DNA of 55,978 nucleotides from Terriglobales bacterium (GTDB taxonomy: Bacteria > Acidobacteriota > Terriglobia > Terriglobales > Acidobacteriaceae): assembly GCA_015655195.1 (NCBI GenBank), contig JAATFM010000076.1:1-55978 (forward strand), given 5' to 3'. The notes beneath the pieces were generated by a model, which saw only the letters and a program-made list of their open reading frames with translations, was not told where the DNA came from and searched no databases. Positions 22,564 to 31,062 of this stretch are shown piece by piece (position 1 is the stretch's first letter; the number at the start of each line of letters is the position of its first letter). Made by a program: the position numbers and the translations under genes.

Positions 22564-25074
22564 CTAGATATTGTGTCGCGCCGCAACCGGTTCTGCGTCG
22601 CCGGCGGCGCTTTCCTGCCGGAAGGGTAGATAGACGCGGAAGGTCGAGCCGCGTACCGGGTTGCGCTCTGCCCAGATGCGCCCGCCGTGCTGCGTGACAA
22701 TGGTGCGGCAGATGGCGAGGCCCAGGCCGCTGCCGCCTTTCTGGCGCGCGTCGGAGGCGTCAACCTGCGTGAACCTGCCGAAGATATTTTCGAGCATCTC
22801 GGCGGGAATGCCGCGCCCCTGGTCGATGACGGAGATGGTAACGCCGTCCTCCTCGGGGCGCATCATTACGGATACGGTCGCGCCGGAGGGCGAAAATTTG
22901 ATAGCGTTGGCAAGCAGATTTGTCATTACCTGTAGCAACTGGTCCGCATCGCCGGCAACCTGCGCCTGCACGGTGTCGTGAATGAGCTGAATTCCAGCGG
23001 AGTCGGCCACCGTCTGTACGCCGCGAACCGCTTCATCGACGACCCGGGCAAGCGGAACAGGTTCAAAGGCCTCCGGCCCGCGCCCATGCTGAATGCGTTC
23101 GAGATCGAGAATGTCATTCACGAGCCGGATGAGCCGTTCGGAGTTATTGAGCGCAATGCGCAGCAGGCTTGCGGCCTTTTCGTCCATCTGTCCCAGCGCG
23201 CCGGAGGAAAGTAGCCCGAGCGCGCCGCGGATGGAGGTAAGCGGCGTGCGAAGCTCGTGCCCGGCCGTGGCAACGAACTCGTCTTTCATGCGGTCCAGCG
23301 CATACCGCTGGCTGATGTCGCGGAAGCTGAGCACGGAGCCGGAAAACCGCTCATGATCGAAGATGGGCGTAAAGCCGTATTCGATCGGCAGAGAAGTTCC
23401 ATCGACGTGCAGCATCGTTGTTTCGCCGGTGCGGTTTTCTGCGCTTTGCAGGGCCATGCGGAGGGGACACTCCAGGCCGCAATCTTCGCAGGGATGCAGA
23501 AGATCGTGCATCGGCCTGCCTTCCAGATTGGCGACGGATGCGCCCAGCAGCCGTTCCGCGGCCGGATTGGCGAATGTCACGCTGCCGCTGCGGTCGAGGC
23601 CGCAGATTCCGTCGGCCACTGCGTTGAGCAGAATCTCCTGCCGTCGTGAAAGCTCTTCCGTGCGCCCGCGCTCCCGCCGCCGCGCCAGCATCTGGCCAAG
23701 CGGCGCGGCTACAGTTTCTACCGAGTCGAGCGCACCGCTGTCTTCGCGTAGCCGCAGCCGGCTATAGAACTCGAGAACCGCAACAATGCTATTGCCCGCA
23801 CGCACCGGAACGGCCCAGCCTGAAGCCATGCCACAGCGCAATGCGCCTTCGATCAGCGGGTCTGGCTGTGTGTCTGATTGCGAGTTTGGACGCGAATTTG
23901 GCTGCGATTTGGGCTGAACTTCGGCGAGATTGCGAATCCACACGGCGCGGCCTTTCCTCCAGGCGTTGCCGGCCAGGGCGTTGCCGGCTTCCACCTGTGC
24001 GCCCATCCTTTGCCGCATCATGCTATCCGTGTGCAGGCTGGGCGTGCCCCATGCGCTCGAAAAGACCAGCCTGCCTTCCGCCTCGTCAATTTCCCAGAGC
24101 ACGCCAAAGTCCCACCTATGGGCGGTGCAGAGAGCCTCCAGAATGCGCTCCGCGGCCGCATCCGCGGAGGAGTTCTCCGAGACAATCTGGCTTGCGGCCA
24201 GTTGCAGGGCCAGGCGGTGCTCGCGCAGCTTCTGCTGGGTCACATTGCTCAGCAGGCAGCGGACGGCGAGCGGACTGTCGGCCTTCCGGCGGCGGCTCAG
24301 GCTCAGTTCCAACTCCAGCACCTGCCCGTCTTCGGTAGGATTGCGCAGGATGGCGCGCTCGACCGTGGTGCCATGCAGCGCCTCCTGGAAGAGCGCCGCG
24401 ACATCTTCGCGGCAGTCGGAGTTGAAGACCTGCTCAAAGGAATCGAGCTTCAGCAGCGCATCCAGTTCCAGTCCAAAACTCTGCTTCCATGCGGGGTTGG
24501 CGTAGAGAAACTTCCCGCTGGGGCTGAGCGTTGCAATCATCTCATTCGAATTTTCAAAGAGGTCGCGGTAGCGTTCCTGCGATTCCCGCGTTGCCTGTTG
24601 CTGGCGCAGCGTCGCCGTCTGGTCCAGCGCTACGGCTACAAGTCCGCGAATCGCGCCGCTCGAATCGCGCAGCGCCGAGATGTGTCCGGTGACCGGGAAC
24701 GTGCTTCCGTCCTTGCGCCGGCAGTGCGTCTCAAAGCTCGGAACCTGGCTTGGCGGAAGCATGTCCATCGCCTGTACGGTCGCGGCTGCGCGCTCGTCGA
24801 TTGATAGATTCGGTCGCACTGGGCTGCCGACGAGGTGCAGCACCTCGCCGATAATGCGCTGCGCCTCTTCCGGCGCCAGAATCTCCTCGGTACGTTTGCG
24901 CCCTACCAGCTCCGATGCGTTATAGCCGAGCAGGCGCTCGGCGGCCGGGTTCATGTGCAGAATCGTGCCGTCCGGGGCGATGGCAAGCACCATCGTTCCG
25001 GCTGATTCCACAATTTCGCGGAAGAGCGGGTCGCCGCTTTTGCTTTCTGTGCCCGCGCCTTTCCAGAACGCCAT
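22564..25074 (-). CDS. Multi-sensor histidine kinase (PAS-PAS-GAF-PAS-HisKA-HATPase)
   Basis: A soluble 836-residue histidine kinase with no transmembrane segment. Domains in order: PAS (about 18-150), PAS (168-285), GAF (295-465), PAS (475-590), dimerisation/phosphoacceptor with GHELRTPL (His606), and the ATPase domain with the N-box LLANAIKFS, DQGRGIP and GGSGLGLAI. The third PAS holds a Cys-x2-Cys-x3-Cys cluster (529-536), possibly redox- or metal-sensing. Residues 386-406 in the GAF domain are a Gln/Pro/Ser repeat. Its partner receiver and Hpt genes follow directly. The input signal is unknown; a cytoplasmic redox or small-ligand cue is inference. Confidence 0.93.
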   Translation of the reverse strand: MAFWKGAGTESKSGDPLFREIVESAGTMVLAIAPDGTILHMNPAAERLLGYNASELVGRKRTEEILAPEEAQRIIGEVLHLVGSPVRPNLSIDERAAATVQAMDMLPPSQVPSFETHCRRKDGSTFPVTGHISALRDSSGAIRGLVAVALDQTATLRQQQATRESQERYRDLFENSNEMIATLSPSGKFLYANPAWKQSFGLELDALLKLDSFEQVFNSDCREDVAALFQEALHGTTVERAILRNPTEDGQVLELELSLSRRRKADSPLAVRCLLSNVTQQKLREHRLALQLAASQIVSENSSADAAAERILEALCTAHRWDFGVLWEIDEAEGRLVFSSAWGTPSLHTDSMMRQRMGAQVEAGNALAGNAWRKGRAVWIRNLAEVQPKSQPNSRPNSQSDTQPDPLIEGALRCGMASGWAVPVRAGNSIVAVLEFYSRLRLREDSGALDSVETVAAPLGQMLARRRERGRTEELSRRQEILLNAVADGICGLDRSGSVTFANPAAERLLGASVANLEGRPMHDLLHPCEDCGLECPLRMALQSAENRTGETTMLHVDGTSLPIEYGFTPIFDHERFSGSVLSFRDISQRYALDRMKDEFVATAGHELRTPLTSIRGALGLLSSGALGQMDEKAASLLRIALNNSERLIRLVNDILDLERIQHGRGPEAFEPVPLARVVDEAVRGVQTVADSAGIQLIHDTVQAQVAGDADQLLQVMTNLLANAIKFSPSGATVSVMMRPEEDGVTISVIDQGRGIPAEMLENIFGRFTQVDASDARQKGGSGLGLAICRTIVTQHGGRIWAERNPVRGSTFRVYLPFRQESAAGDAEPVAARHNI

Positions 25075-25083
25075 TGTTGTCCC

Positions 25084-25773
25084 CTAGGGAAGAAGCTGCC
25101 GGATGTGCATGAAGAGGATCAGATTCAGAAGGACGGAAACGATAAGTAGCCCGAAGAGCAGCGCGGCGAAGAGATTCACCCGGCTGCCGATCGTCCGCAG
25201 GTCTTCCATCAGCTCCTGCTGTTCGAGCGTATTGCGGTCGGTGGCTTCCTTGACCATTTCCAACTGATCTTCCACGTGCTTGAGCGAAGTATTGTGCTCG
25301 ACGATCTTGCCGCGCAGATCGTGGTGGAACAACTGCATCTCGGTGAGCTGGTTTTCGATCGGCGTCAGATCGACCTTGGCAGAAGCATGCGGGCGCGGGG
25401 CGAGCAGATTGCCCACCACGGCCAGGATGTTTCCATCGAGCAGTGGCAGCAGTTTCTGTACCAGCGGCAGGCCCTGTTTGAGCAGGTCGAGAGCACGATG
25501 GCCCGCCGAGGGATTGTCGCCTTGCGCCTCATTCTGCCCGCTCAGGCCGCGTCCCGGCGGCGGCGCGCTACGTTGTGCGATCTCGCGGCCCCGGCCAGCG
25601 GCGCCCGCAGGCGAAGCCGAACTGTTCAGGCTGCGTCCCGTCGGCGCGGGGGTGTCGGCAATTGAGCCGGCGGTTGCCTGGGTTGTCGGGGCCGACTGGG
25701 CTGGCGAGCCGCTCAGGCTTGCGCTCTGCTCGGCCAGTTTTCGCTCGAATTCGTCCGCGGGGATCAGACTCAT
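25084..25773 (-). CDS. Tail-anchored coiled-coil protein of unknown function
   Basis: I do not recognise the family. The 229 residues divide into a Ser/Pro/Ala-rich, probably disordered N-terminus (about 1-90), a hydrophobic amphipathic part (ALDLLKQGLPLVQKLLPLL), a predicted coiled coil (about 130-190, with EHNTSLKHVEDQLEMVKEAT) and one C-terminal transmembrane helix (LFAALLFGLLIVSVLLNLIL), so it should be tail-anchored with its bulk in the cytoplasm. It ends 9 bases before the kinase gene on the same strand and is likely cotranscribed with it. A membrane tether or accessory for the soluble kinase is a guess. Confidence 0.7.
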   Translation of the reverse strand: MSLIPADEFERKLAEQSASLSGSPAQSAPTTQATAGSIADTPAPTGRSLNSSASPAGAAGRGREIAQRSAPPPGRGLSGQNEAQGDNPSAGHRALDLLKQGLPLVQKLLPLLDGNILAVVGNLLAPRPHASAKVDLTPIENQLTEMQLFHHDLRGKIVEHNTSLKHVEDQLEMVKEATDRNTLEQQELMEDLRTIGSRVNLFAALLFGLLIVSVLLNLILFMHIRQLLP

Positions 25774-25810
25774 GCGCGCCTCGTGCCGGAAAGGGATTTC
25801 CGTTCTTCCA

Positions 25811-26055
25811 CTATAAAGCGGATTTTGGCGCTAGGTCAGTTTGAATTTGCTCTGCAACAGGGCACGACTGGTAAGCCGAGGATTTATCCTCGGTTGCCGA
25901 AAACAGCCAAAATATGGCTGGGCTTTAGCCCCTGCGGGTTCGGCGCGGTGCGAAAATCTCACCGTTTTGATTCCTCGGACACTGCCTGTCCTCTGTCTTC
26001 AAGCTGACCCCCAACCGGGATTTTGCTTGCCTTTACAGCGGATTCTCGCCCTAGG
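25811..26055. repeat. Composite palindromic repeat (copy A) between 25-base direct repeats
   Basis: Two hairpins lie close together: CCGAGGATTTATCCTCGG (25876-25893) and GGGCTTTAGCCC (25920-25931). They belong to the same family as the copies at 26780 and 31063. The unit is enclosed by a 25-base direct repeat, 25811-25835 and 26031-26055, which match at 20 of 25 positions. The right copy includes the stop codon of the uracil-DNA glycosylase gene. I see no protein-coding frame of substance in this 277-base gap. Confidence 0.75.
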
Positions 26056-26749
26056 CTAGCTCGCGGGCCCGCTCGAAGACCGCCAGCAGCATAGCGCGCG
26101 TCAGCTTGCCGGTGTTCGTATTCTGGAGCGAGGGGTGGTAGCTGGCAAGGACGGCGAGGCCGTTGGGGAGCGTGTATTCGGCGGCGTGAGCGAAGGTGTA
26201 ACCGGAGCGCGACGCGACGAGGCCGGCCCGCTGCGCCCACGCCAGCAGTCCATCAAAGGCGATCTTGCCCAGGCAGACGACAACGCGAAGCCGCGCGAGC
26301 AGACGCATCTCCTCGTCGAGCCACGGTGCGCAGTTTCTCAGTTCTTCGCGTGTGGGTTTATTGCCCGGTGGCGCGCAGCGGCCCACGGAGCTGATCCAGA
26401 GATCGGTGAGCTTCATGCCGTCCTGGCGCGAGACGGCCTCCGGCTGCGAAGCGAAGCCCGCCTCGTAAAGCACTGGATAAAGAAAGCCGCCCGATCCGTC
26501 ACCGGTAAAGGGCCGGCCTGTGCGGTTCGAGCCATGTGCGCCGGGCGCGAGACCCAGAGCCAGCACGCGCGCCTGCGGGTCGCCGAAGGAGGGAACGGGC
26601 AGGCCCCAGTATTCCCAGTCGAGATAGGCGCGCCGCTTTGTGGCCGCCATTTGCAGGCAGTGTTCGCGCAGCCGTGTGCAGCGGGTGCAGGCGATAATCT
26701 GCTCATTCAATTCGGCCAGCGAAGCGGGAGCGGCGAGATTGCGAGGCAT
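26051..26749 (-). CDS. Uracil-DNA glycosylase, family 5-like
   Basis: An iron-sulfur uracil-DNA glycosylase that removes uracil or deaminated bases from DNA. It has 232 residues from the ATG at 26749; a TTG one codon earlier is also possible. The motif [20 protein letters not shown] has the pattern of family 5 (UDGb), which lacks the acidic residue found in families 1 and 4. Cysteines for the 4Fe-4S cluster are seen in [11 protein letters not shown] and near NCAPWL. The C-terminal [16 protein letters not shown] carries the conserved His. The stop codon sits in a direct repeat, so the last residues may be repeat-derived. Confidence 0.88.
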   Translation of the reverse strand: MPRNLAAPASLAELNEQIIACTRCTRLREHCLQMAATKRRAYLDWEYWGLPVPSFGDPQARVLALGLAPGAHGSNRTGRPFTGDGSGGFLYPVLYEAGFASQPEAVSRQDGMKLTDLWISSVGRCAPPGNKPTREELRNCAPWLDEEMRLLARLRVVVCLGKIAFDGLLAWAQRAGLVASRSGYTFAHAAEYTLPNGLAVLASYHPSLQNTNTGKLTRAMLLAVFERARELA

Positions 26750-26779
26750 CAATCGATTCTAGGGTAACGGGCAGTTTGA

Positions 26780-26837
26780 AAGGTACGGGCTTTAGCCCGT
26801 ACCTTAAGGCGTCACAAAAGAGAAGGGCTTTAGCCCC
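26780..26837. repeat. Composite palindromic repeat (copy B)
   Basis: A 12-base perfect inverted repeat AAGGTACGGGCT/AGCCCGTACCTT around TT (26780-26805) is followed by GGGCTTTAGCCC (26825-26836). Both share the GCTTTAGC core with copies A and C. CAGTTTGAA lies directly before it (26772-26780), as it does before copy A. The 266-base gap from 26753 to 27018 holds this repeat and no gene I can support. Confidence 0.75.
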
Positions 26838-27018
26838 GAGGGATAGCTTCCTTTTGACCGCTGCCGATTTTAGGGGCAGAGGCACACTCCAAGCGCGCTG
26901 CAACTCGAAGCACCGCTTGCTCTCGCGTATCGCAAGCGCGAAAATGGCAGCGGCGGCGCGCATCGTTCGCGGTGCGCCCGAATGTTTTGGCTTCATTCCA
27001 TTTATGGGGAGATTCGCA

Positions 27019-27612
27019 ATGAAATCCGCAAAGCTGCTTCTGCTGGCCGGCGATTTTGTCGAGGATTACGAGATCATGGTGCCGTTTCAGGCGCTGCAAA
27101 TGGTGGGCCACACGGTCGACGCCGTCTGCCCCGGCAAGAAAAAGGGCGAACAGGTCCGTACTGCGATTCACGACTTTGAAGGCGACCAGACCTACTCCGA
27201 GAAGCGCGGCCACAACTTTACCCTCAACGCGACATTCGACGAGGTGAAGGCCGCCGATTACGACGGACTCGTGGTTCCGGGTGGGCGGGCGCCGGAGTAT
27301 CTGCGTCTGAACGACGAGGTGCTTGAGATTGTGCGCTACTTTGCCAAGGCGGACAAGCCGATTGCCGCCATCTGCCACGGGCCGCAACTGCTGGCCGCGG
27401 CGGGCATTCTGAAAGGCCGCAGGCTCAACGCTTACCCGGCCTGTGCGCCGGAAGTGGAGCTGGCTGGAGGGTCGTTTGTGAAGCTGGATTTCTCCGACGC
27501 GGTCGTCGATGGCAAGCTCGTCACCGGCCCGGCGTGGACGGCGCATCCGGCATGGCTGGCAAAGTTTCTCGACGTGCTGGAAGCGCACCTCAGCGCCAGC
27601 AAAGCCGCTTAA
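27019..27612 (+). CDS. DJ-1/PfpI-family protein
   Basis: A 197-residue class I glutamine amidotransferase-like protein, related to bacterial PfpI/YhbO stress proteins (protease or deglycase activity has been claimed for the family). The nucleophile elbow is [10 protein letters not shown] with the catalytic Cys, the acidic residue that tunes it is in GDFVEDYE, and [12 protein letters not shown] completes the pocket. The start is ATG at 27019 with GGGGAGA about 6 bases upstream; ATG at 27004 is in frame but lacks such a site. An open frame reaches back to 26776 through the repeat, but that part looks non-coding. Role in stress defence is inference. Confidence 0.9.
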   Translation: MKSAKLLLLAGDFVEDYEIMVPFQALQMVGHTVDAVCPGKKKGEQVRTAIHDFEGDQTYSEKRGHNFTLNATFDEVKAADYDGLVVPGGRAPEYLRLNDEVLEIVRYFAKADKPIAAICHGPQLLAAAGILKGRRLNAYPACAPEVELAGGSFVKLDFSDAVVDGKLVTGPAWTAHPAWLAKFLDVLEAHLSASKAA

Positions 27613-27957
27613 TTCTGCGCCGCTGCATAAACGTTCCGTTGGCGGATTCAAGGTCCAAGTGCAACCGGAGTGATTCTATCCGGCCAGTGTTGGACGAAGT
27701 CGAAGGCGCCGTTGGGGAGGAAGAGTTCTGCGGGCGCAAATGCTTGAAGCGAAGTTCAGGGGAATCGGACATTGCCGGACCTTCGCGAGTTGCTGTGAGA
27801 ACAGAACCGTATAGAACCGGACGGGTAAAACCGGCACGAGCCTGATGCCGGACGGGGAAGTCAGGGCAGGCCAAATCTCTTCCATCGTGCAGCGCGGCAC
27901 GGCGAATTCGCCGCGCCGCTATCGTAATCTACTTTCCGAAGGCCGGGGATACGACCT
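27613..27957. other. 345-base convergent gap, one doubtful small frame
   Basis: This lies between the ends of the DJ-1 gene and an aldo/keto reductase gene. A minus-strand frame of about 60 residues (27772-27590) starts MSDSPELRFKHL and ends with [16 protein letters not shown], which recalls the end of an FHA domain (DxxSxNGTFVNG). The rest of an FHA fold is missing, so it is at best a remnant. I see no hairpin terminator here. Confidence 0.3.
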
Positions 27958-28947
27958 TCAGCCGTTCAGCAGTTGCATCATGGACGGTGCGTACCGCTCG
28001 CCTACCACTGCGTCTGTCGGAAATTCCTTGCTTAGCTTCTGCGCCAGCTCTTCGGTCAAGACGAAGTCCACCGCGGCAGCATTCTCTTCGAGATACTTGC
28101 GTCGCTTGGTTCCCGGAATCGGCACAATGTGCTTGCCCTGCGCCAGCGCCCAGGCCAGAGCAAGCTGGCCTGCCGTGATGCCGGCCTCCGCCGCAAACTC
28201 CTTCACCTTCTCCACAAGCCGCAGATTCCGGGCAAAGTTCTCGCCCATGAAGCGCGGCGAGTAGCGGCGGTAGTCGTCCGCGTCGAAGTCCTCGGGACTC
28301 TTGTAGGCTCCGGTCAGGAATCCGCGTCCCAGCGGGCTATATGCCACAAAGCCCACTCCGAGCTTGTCGCACAGGGCCAGCAGTTCGGCCTCCGGCTCGC
28401 GAGACCAGAGAGAATATTCAGTCTGGAGCGCCGTAATCTGGTGCTCTTTAGAGGCCCGCTCCAGCGTGGCCGGTGCGGCTTCGGAGAGGCCGAGATAGCG
28501 CACCTTGCCTTCCTTCACCAGCTCCGCCATTGCGCCTACGGTCTCTTCAATCGGCGTCTTGGGGTCCACGCGGTGTTGGTAGTAGAGATCGATCGTCTCT
28601 ACGCTCAGCCGCTTCAGGCTGCTTTCCACGGATTTCCGAATGTACGCCGGGCTGCCGTCCACGCCGCGCCGCGAGGGGTCTGCCGGGTCACGCACAATGC
28701 CGAACTTCGTGGCTAAAAAGACCTCGCTACGCCGGCCCTTGATGGCTCTTCCCACCAGCTCTTCGTTGGTGTGCGGCCCATAAACGTCCGACGTGTCGAG
28801 AAAATTGACGCCGAGTTCCAGCGCGCGGTGGATCGTGGCAATCGACTCCTGCTCGTCGCCCGCCCCGTAGAACTCGCTCATTCCCATACAGCCCAGCCCG
28901 ATGGCTGAAACCTCGGGGCCGTTCGCTCCCAGATGCCGCTTCTTCAT
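27958..28947 (-). CDS. Aldo/keto reductase, AKR13-like
   Basis: A 329-residue NADP-dependent aldo/keto reductase. Catalytic residues lie in [15 protein letters not shown] (Asp, Tyr), VFLATKFG (Lys) and [10 protein letters not shown] (His). The C-terminal cofactor loop is [20 protein letters not shown] at 28947 has GGGGAG about 6 bases upstream and is preferred over an in-frame ATG at 28977, which would overlap the regulator gene. The MerR gene lies 30 bases upstream on the same strand and carries an aldehyde-type operator, so the enzyme probably reduces reactive carbonyls when the regulator is switched on. That regulation is inference. Confidence 0.92.
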   Translation of the reverse strand: MKKRHLGANGPEVSAIGLGCMGMSEFYGAGDEQESIATIHRALELGVNFLDTSDVYGPHTNEELVGRAIKGRRSEVFLATKFGIVRDPADPSRRGVDGSPAYIRKSVESSLKRLSVETIDLYYQHRVDPKTPIEETVGAMAELVKEGKVRYLGLSEAAPATLERASKEHQITALQTEYSLWSREPEAELLALCDKLGVGFVAYSPLGRGFLTGAYKSPEDFDADDYRRYSPRFMGENFARNLRLVEKVKEFAAEAGITAGQLALAWALAQGKHIVPIPGTKRRKYLEENAAAVDFVLTEELAQKLSKEFPTDAVVGERYAPSMMQLLNG

Positions 28948-28977
28948 CTTGCTCTCCCCGCTTCTATATGCCGACAA

Positions 28978-29418
28978 CTAGGCGCTCACGGCCACAGCCG
29001 GCTGCTCTTCCATCTGTTCCGCAGGCTCAGCCGCCCCGGCCAGACCCAACCGCTCCTCGATCTTGCGGTAGTTGGAAATCTTGTGCGTCAGTAGCGCATG
29101 GGCTTTTTCGAGTTCATGGATTTGCGACGCGATCACCGCCTGATGGTCTTCCAGAATTTTGCGCCGGTCGAGCGAAGTGGCCTCGCCCAGCTCCCTCAGC
29201 GACGCGTAGCGCTGCAGGTCGCGGATGGGTAGGTTCGTTGCCCTCATGCAGTGGAGAAAATGCAGCCAGGCCTCGTCGGCCTCCGAATAGCGCCGGTGCC
29301 CGTTCCGCGCCCGGCCCACGGGCTGAATCAGCCCAACGCGCTCATAATAGCGAAGAGTGTGCGTCGTCATTCCGCAGCGCTCTGCCATGCTCCGAATCGT
29401 GTACCCTGTATTTCGCAT
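28978..29418 (-). CDS. MerR-family regulator (NmlR/AdhR-like)
   Basis: A 146-residue MerR-type activator. The N-terminal winged helix is intact (YTIRSMAERCGMTTHTLRYY E, then GLIQPVGRARNGHRRYSEAD). It is followed by the long dimerisation helix (about 80-125), with IHELEKAHALLTHKISNYRK. There is no metal-binding Cys loop, and the body resembles the NmlR/AdhR group that senses aldehydes or electrophiles. Cys15 in the recognition region is the sole candidate redox residue near the N-terminus. It is the first gene of an operon with the aldo/keto reductase, and its own promoter has the 19-base MerR spacer. Confidence 0.92.
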   Translation of the reverse strand: MRNTGYTIRSMAERCGMTTHTLRYYERVGLIQPVGRARNGHRRYSEADEAWLHFLHCMRATNLPIRDLQRYASLRELGEATSLDRRKILEDHQAVIASQIHELEKAHALLTHKISNYRKIEERLGLAGAAEPAEQMEEQPAVAVSA

Positions 29419-29424
29419 ACCATC

Positions 29425-29455
29425 ACCCTACTCCTTAAAGCGCGCTCCAAGTCAA
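29425..29455 (-). promoter_or_regulatory. MerR-type promoter and operator of the regulator-reductase operon
   Basis: On the minus strand TTGACT (29455-29450) and TAGGGT (29430-29425) are separated by 19 bases, the long spacer that MerR activators act on. The spacer holds CTTGGAGC-GC-GCTTTAAG (29451-29434), an imperfect palindrome close to the CTTAAAG/CTTTAAG boxes known for AdhR-type regulators. The predicted start point is at or next to the regulator's ATG (29418), so the transcript may be leaderless. Confidence 0.7.
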
Positions 29456-29671
29456 GAATGCTATAGCATGGTTGAATGATTTTTGTTTGGATCAAAAGCT
29501 GTTCTGTTTCAATCGTTTGCGGTAAAGAATGCAACCTATGCCGCAGGTCCTTAACATTTCTTAAGGTCCACGGCTGAAGTTTCTACGCCATTTCTCTTGT
29601 GCGGTTTACCGGAATGGCCGGGTGCTGCTTTCCATGGTGTGCAAATGACGTATGATCGATTGCGTTATCCG

Positions 29672-30124
29672 ATGAAAGACCATGACTTCCATGCAATGCT
29701 TCAAGTGGCGCTTAAAGAAGCTCGCATAGGCTTCGCCGAGGGTGGCGTGCCGGTTGGCGCGGCAATTTTTACTGCGGCGGGCGAGCTGCTGAGCCGCGGG
29801 CGCAACCGCCGGGTGCAGCAGGGCGACCCCAGTATCCACGGCGAGACGGACGCCTTTCGCCGCGCCGGACGCCAGCGCAGCTACCGCGACCTGATTCTCG
29901 TTACAACGCTCGCCCCCTGCTGGTATTGCAGCGGGTTGATTCGGCAGTTCCGCATCGGCACGCTCGTGGTGGGTGAGAGCCGGACATTTTCCGGCGGCGT
30001 GGAGTGGCTGCGCGAGAACGGCGTCCACGTCATTGATCTAGACAATGCCGAGTGTCGCGAGCTGATGGAAAAGTTCATTGCCGCAAAGCCCGAGATATGG
30101 AACGAGGACATTGGCGAAGTGTAA
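29672..30124 (+). CDS. Cytosine deaminase, fungal FCY1-like
   Basis: A 150-residue zinc deaminase of the cytidine deaminase fold. Zinc and catalytic residues lie in SIHGETDAF (His, Glu) and TLAPCWYCSGLI (two Cys). The order of blocks closely follows yeast cytosine deaminase: GGVPVGAAIF, NRRVQQGDPSIHGE, then a C-terminal PEIWNEDIGE matching the yeast end. It should turn cytosine into uracil and ammonia. Bacteria commonly use the unrelated amidohydrolase CodA for this. The start is unsure: ATG at 29672 fits the yeast N-terminus, and ATG at 29645 is also possible. No good ribosome site is visible for either. Confidence 0.85.
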   Translation: MKDHDFHAMLQVALKEARIGFAEGGVPVGAAIFTAAGELLSRGRNRRVQQGDPSIHGETDAFRRAGRQRSYRDLILVTTLAPCWYCSGLIRQFRIGTLVVGESRTFSGGVEWLRENGVHVIDLDNAECRELMEKFIAAKPEIWNEDIGEV

Positions 30125-30212
30125 TTTTATGAATGGTTTTCGGGGATAAGTTAGAAGGTCGATTGAGGGATTGGTAACGGGTTGCAGCACGATTTTCCAC
30201 AAGGAGAACTCA

Positions 30213-31007
30213 ATGGAACGCCGCCAGTTTCTCGCCGCCTCACTCGCCGCCTCCGCTACTACTCTTGCCGGTGCACAGCAGCCGCAGGCGTTACCGGCGC
30301 ACATGGCAGGCGCGCGTGATTTCTACCTGCTGCGCCGCTACACCATGCAGAGCGGTCCGCAGATCGCGTTGACGGAGAAGTTTCTTTCCGATGCGTTGAT
30401 TCCCGCGCTTGCCCGTCACGGCATCGGCCCTGTTGGAGCTTTCAGGCTTGATGTCGGCCCCGAAACGCCTTCCTTTTATCTGTTGATTCCGGCGCGCACC
30501 GCCGGTCAGGCCGCCATGATTGATCAGGACCTGGCCGCGGACGCCGATTACGTCAAGGCCGCTGAGCCGTTCCTTTCCGCGCCCGCCTCTGCTCCGGCAT
30601 TTCTCCGCGTGGACTCATCGCTGCTTGTGGCATTCGAGGGCTGGCCGGGCCTTACGCCGCCGGACAAGGGAGCGAAGCGCATCTTCCAGATCCGGACCTA
30701 CGAGAGCCCCAGTAACCGCGCTCACGAGGTAAAAGTCCGCATGTTCCATTCCGGCGAATTCGAGATATTCCATGCCGCCGGCTTCCAGCCCGTCTTCTTC
30801 GGAGACACGCTGATTGGCCCGCGGATGCCGAGCCTGACTTACATGCTTGCTTTTACCGATCAGGCCGAGCTTGATGCCAAGTGGAATATCTTTCGCAACG
30901 ACCCGAACTGGAAGAAGCTCTCTGCCGACGCGCGCTTCGCTTATGAGGCCATCGTAAGCAACATTACGAATCTTTACCTGAGTCCGCTGGCGGCCTCCCA
31001 GATTTGA
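30213..31007 (+). CDS. NIPSNAP-family protein with Tat-type signal
   Basis: A 264-residue secreted protein with two NIPSNAP (ferredoxin-like dimeric alpha-beta barrel) modules. The N-terminus MERRQFLAASLAASATTLAG is a twin-arginine signal. Two repeats follow: YLLRRYTMQSGPQ in the first half and IFQIRTYESPSNRAHEVKV in the second, each opening a module. AAGFQPVFFGDTLIG and PSLTYMLAFTDQAELDAKW are typical blocks. The start is supported by AAGGAG 7 bases before ATG 30213. The biochemical role of the family is unknown. It ends shortly before repeat copy C. Confidence 0.87.
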   Translation: MERRQFLAASLAASATTLAGAQQPQALPAHMAGARDFYLLRRYTMQSGPQIALTEKFLSDALIPALARHGIGPVGAFRLDVGPETPSFYLLIPARTAGQAAMIDQDLAADADYVKAAEPFLSAPASAPAFLRVDSSLLVAFEGWPGLTPPDKGAKRIFQIRTYESPSNRAHEVKVRMFHSGEFEIFHAAGFQPVFFGDTLIGPRMPSLTYMLAFTDQAELDAKWNIFRNDPNWKKLSADARFAYEAIVSNITNLYLSPLAASQI

Positions 31008-31062
31008 GTTATCGAGATTGTAGTTGTTTGGCTCCATTATGTTGCTGACGCATGATAGGTAG

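Noticed and set aside
27590..27772. Minus-strand frame ending with an FHA-like DLESANGTFM motif
   Set aside because: Only the last strand pair of an FHA domain is present, and the frame overlaps the DJ-1 gene end. Too little for a gene or a clear pseudogene.
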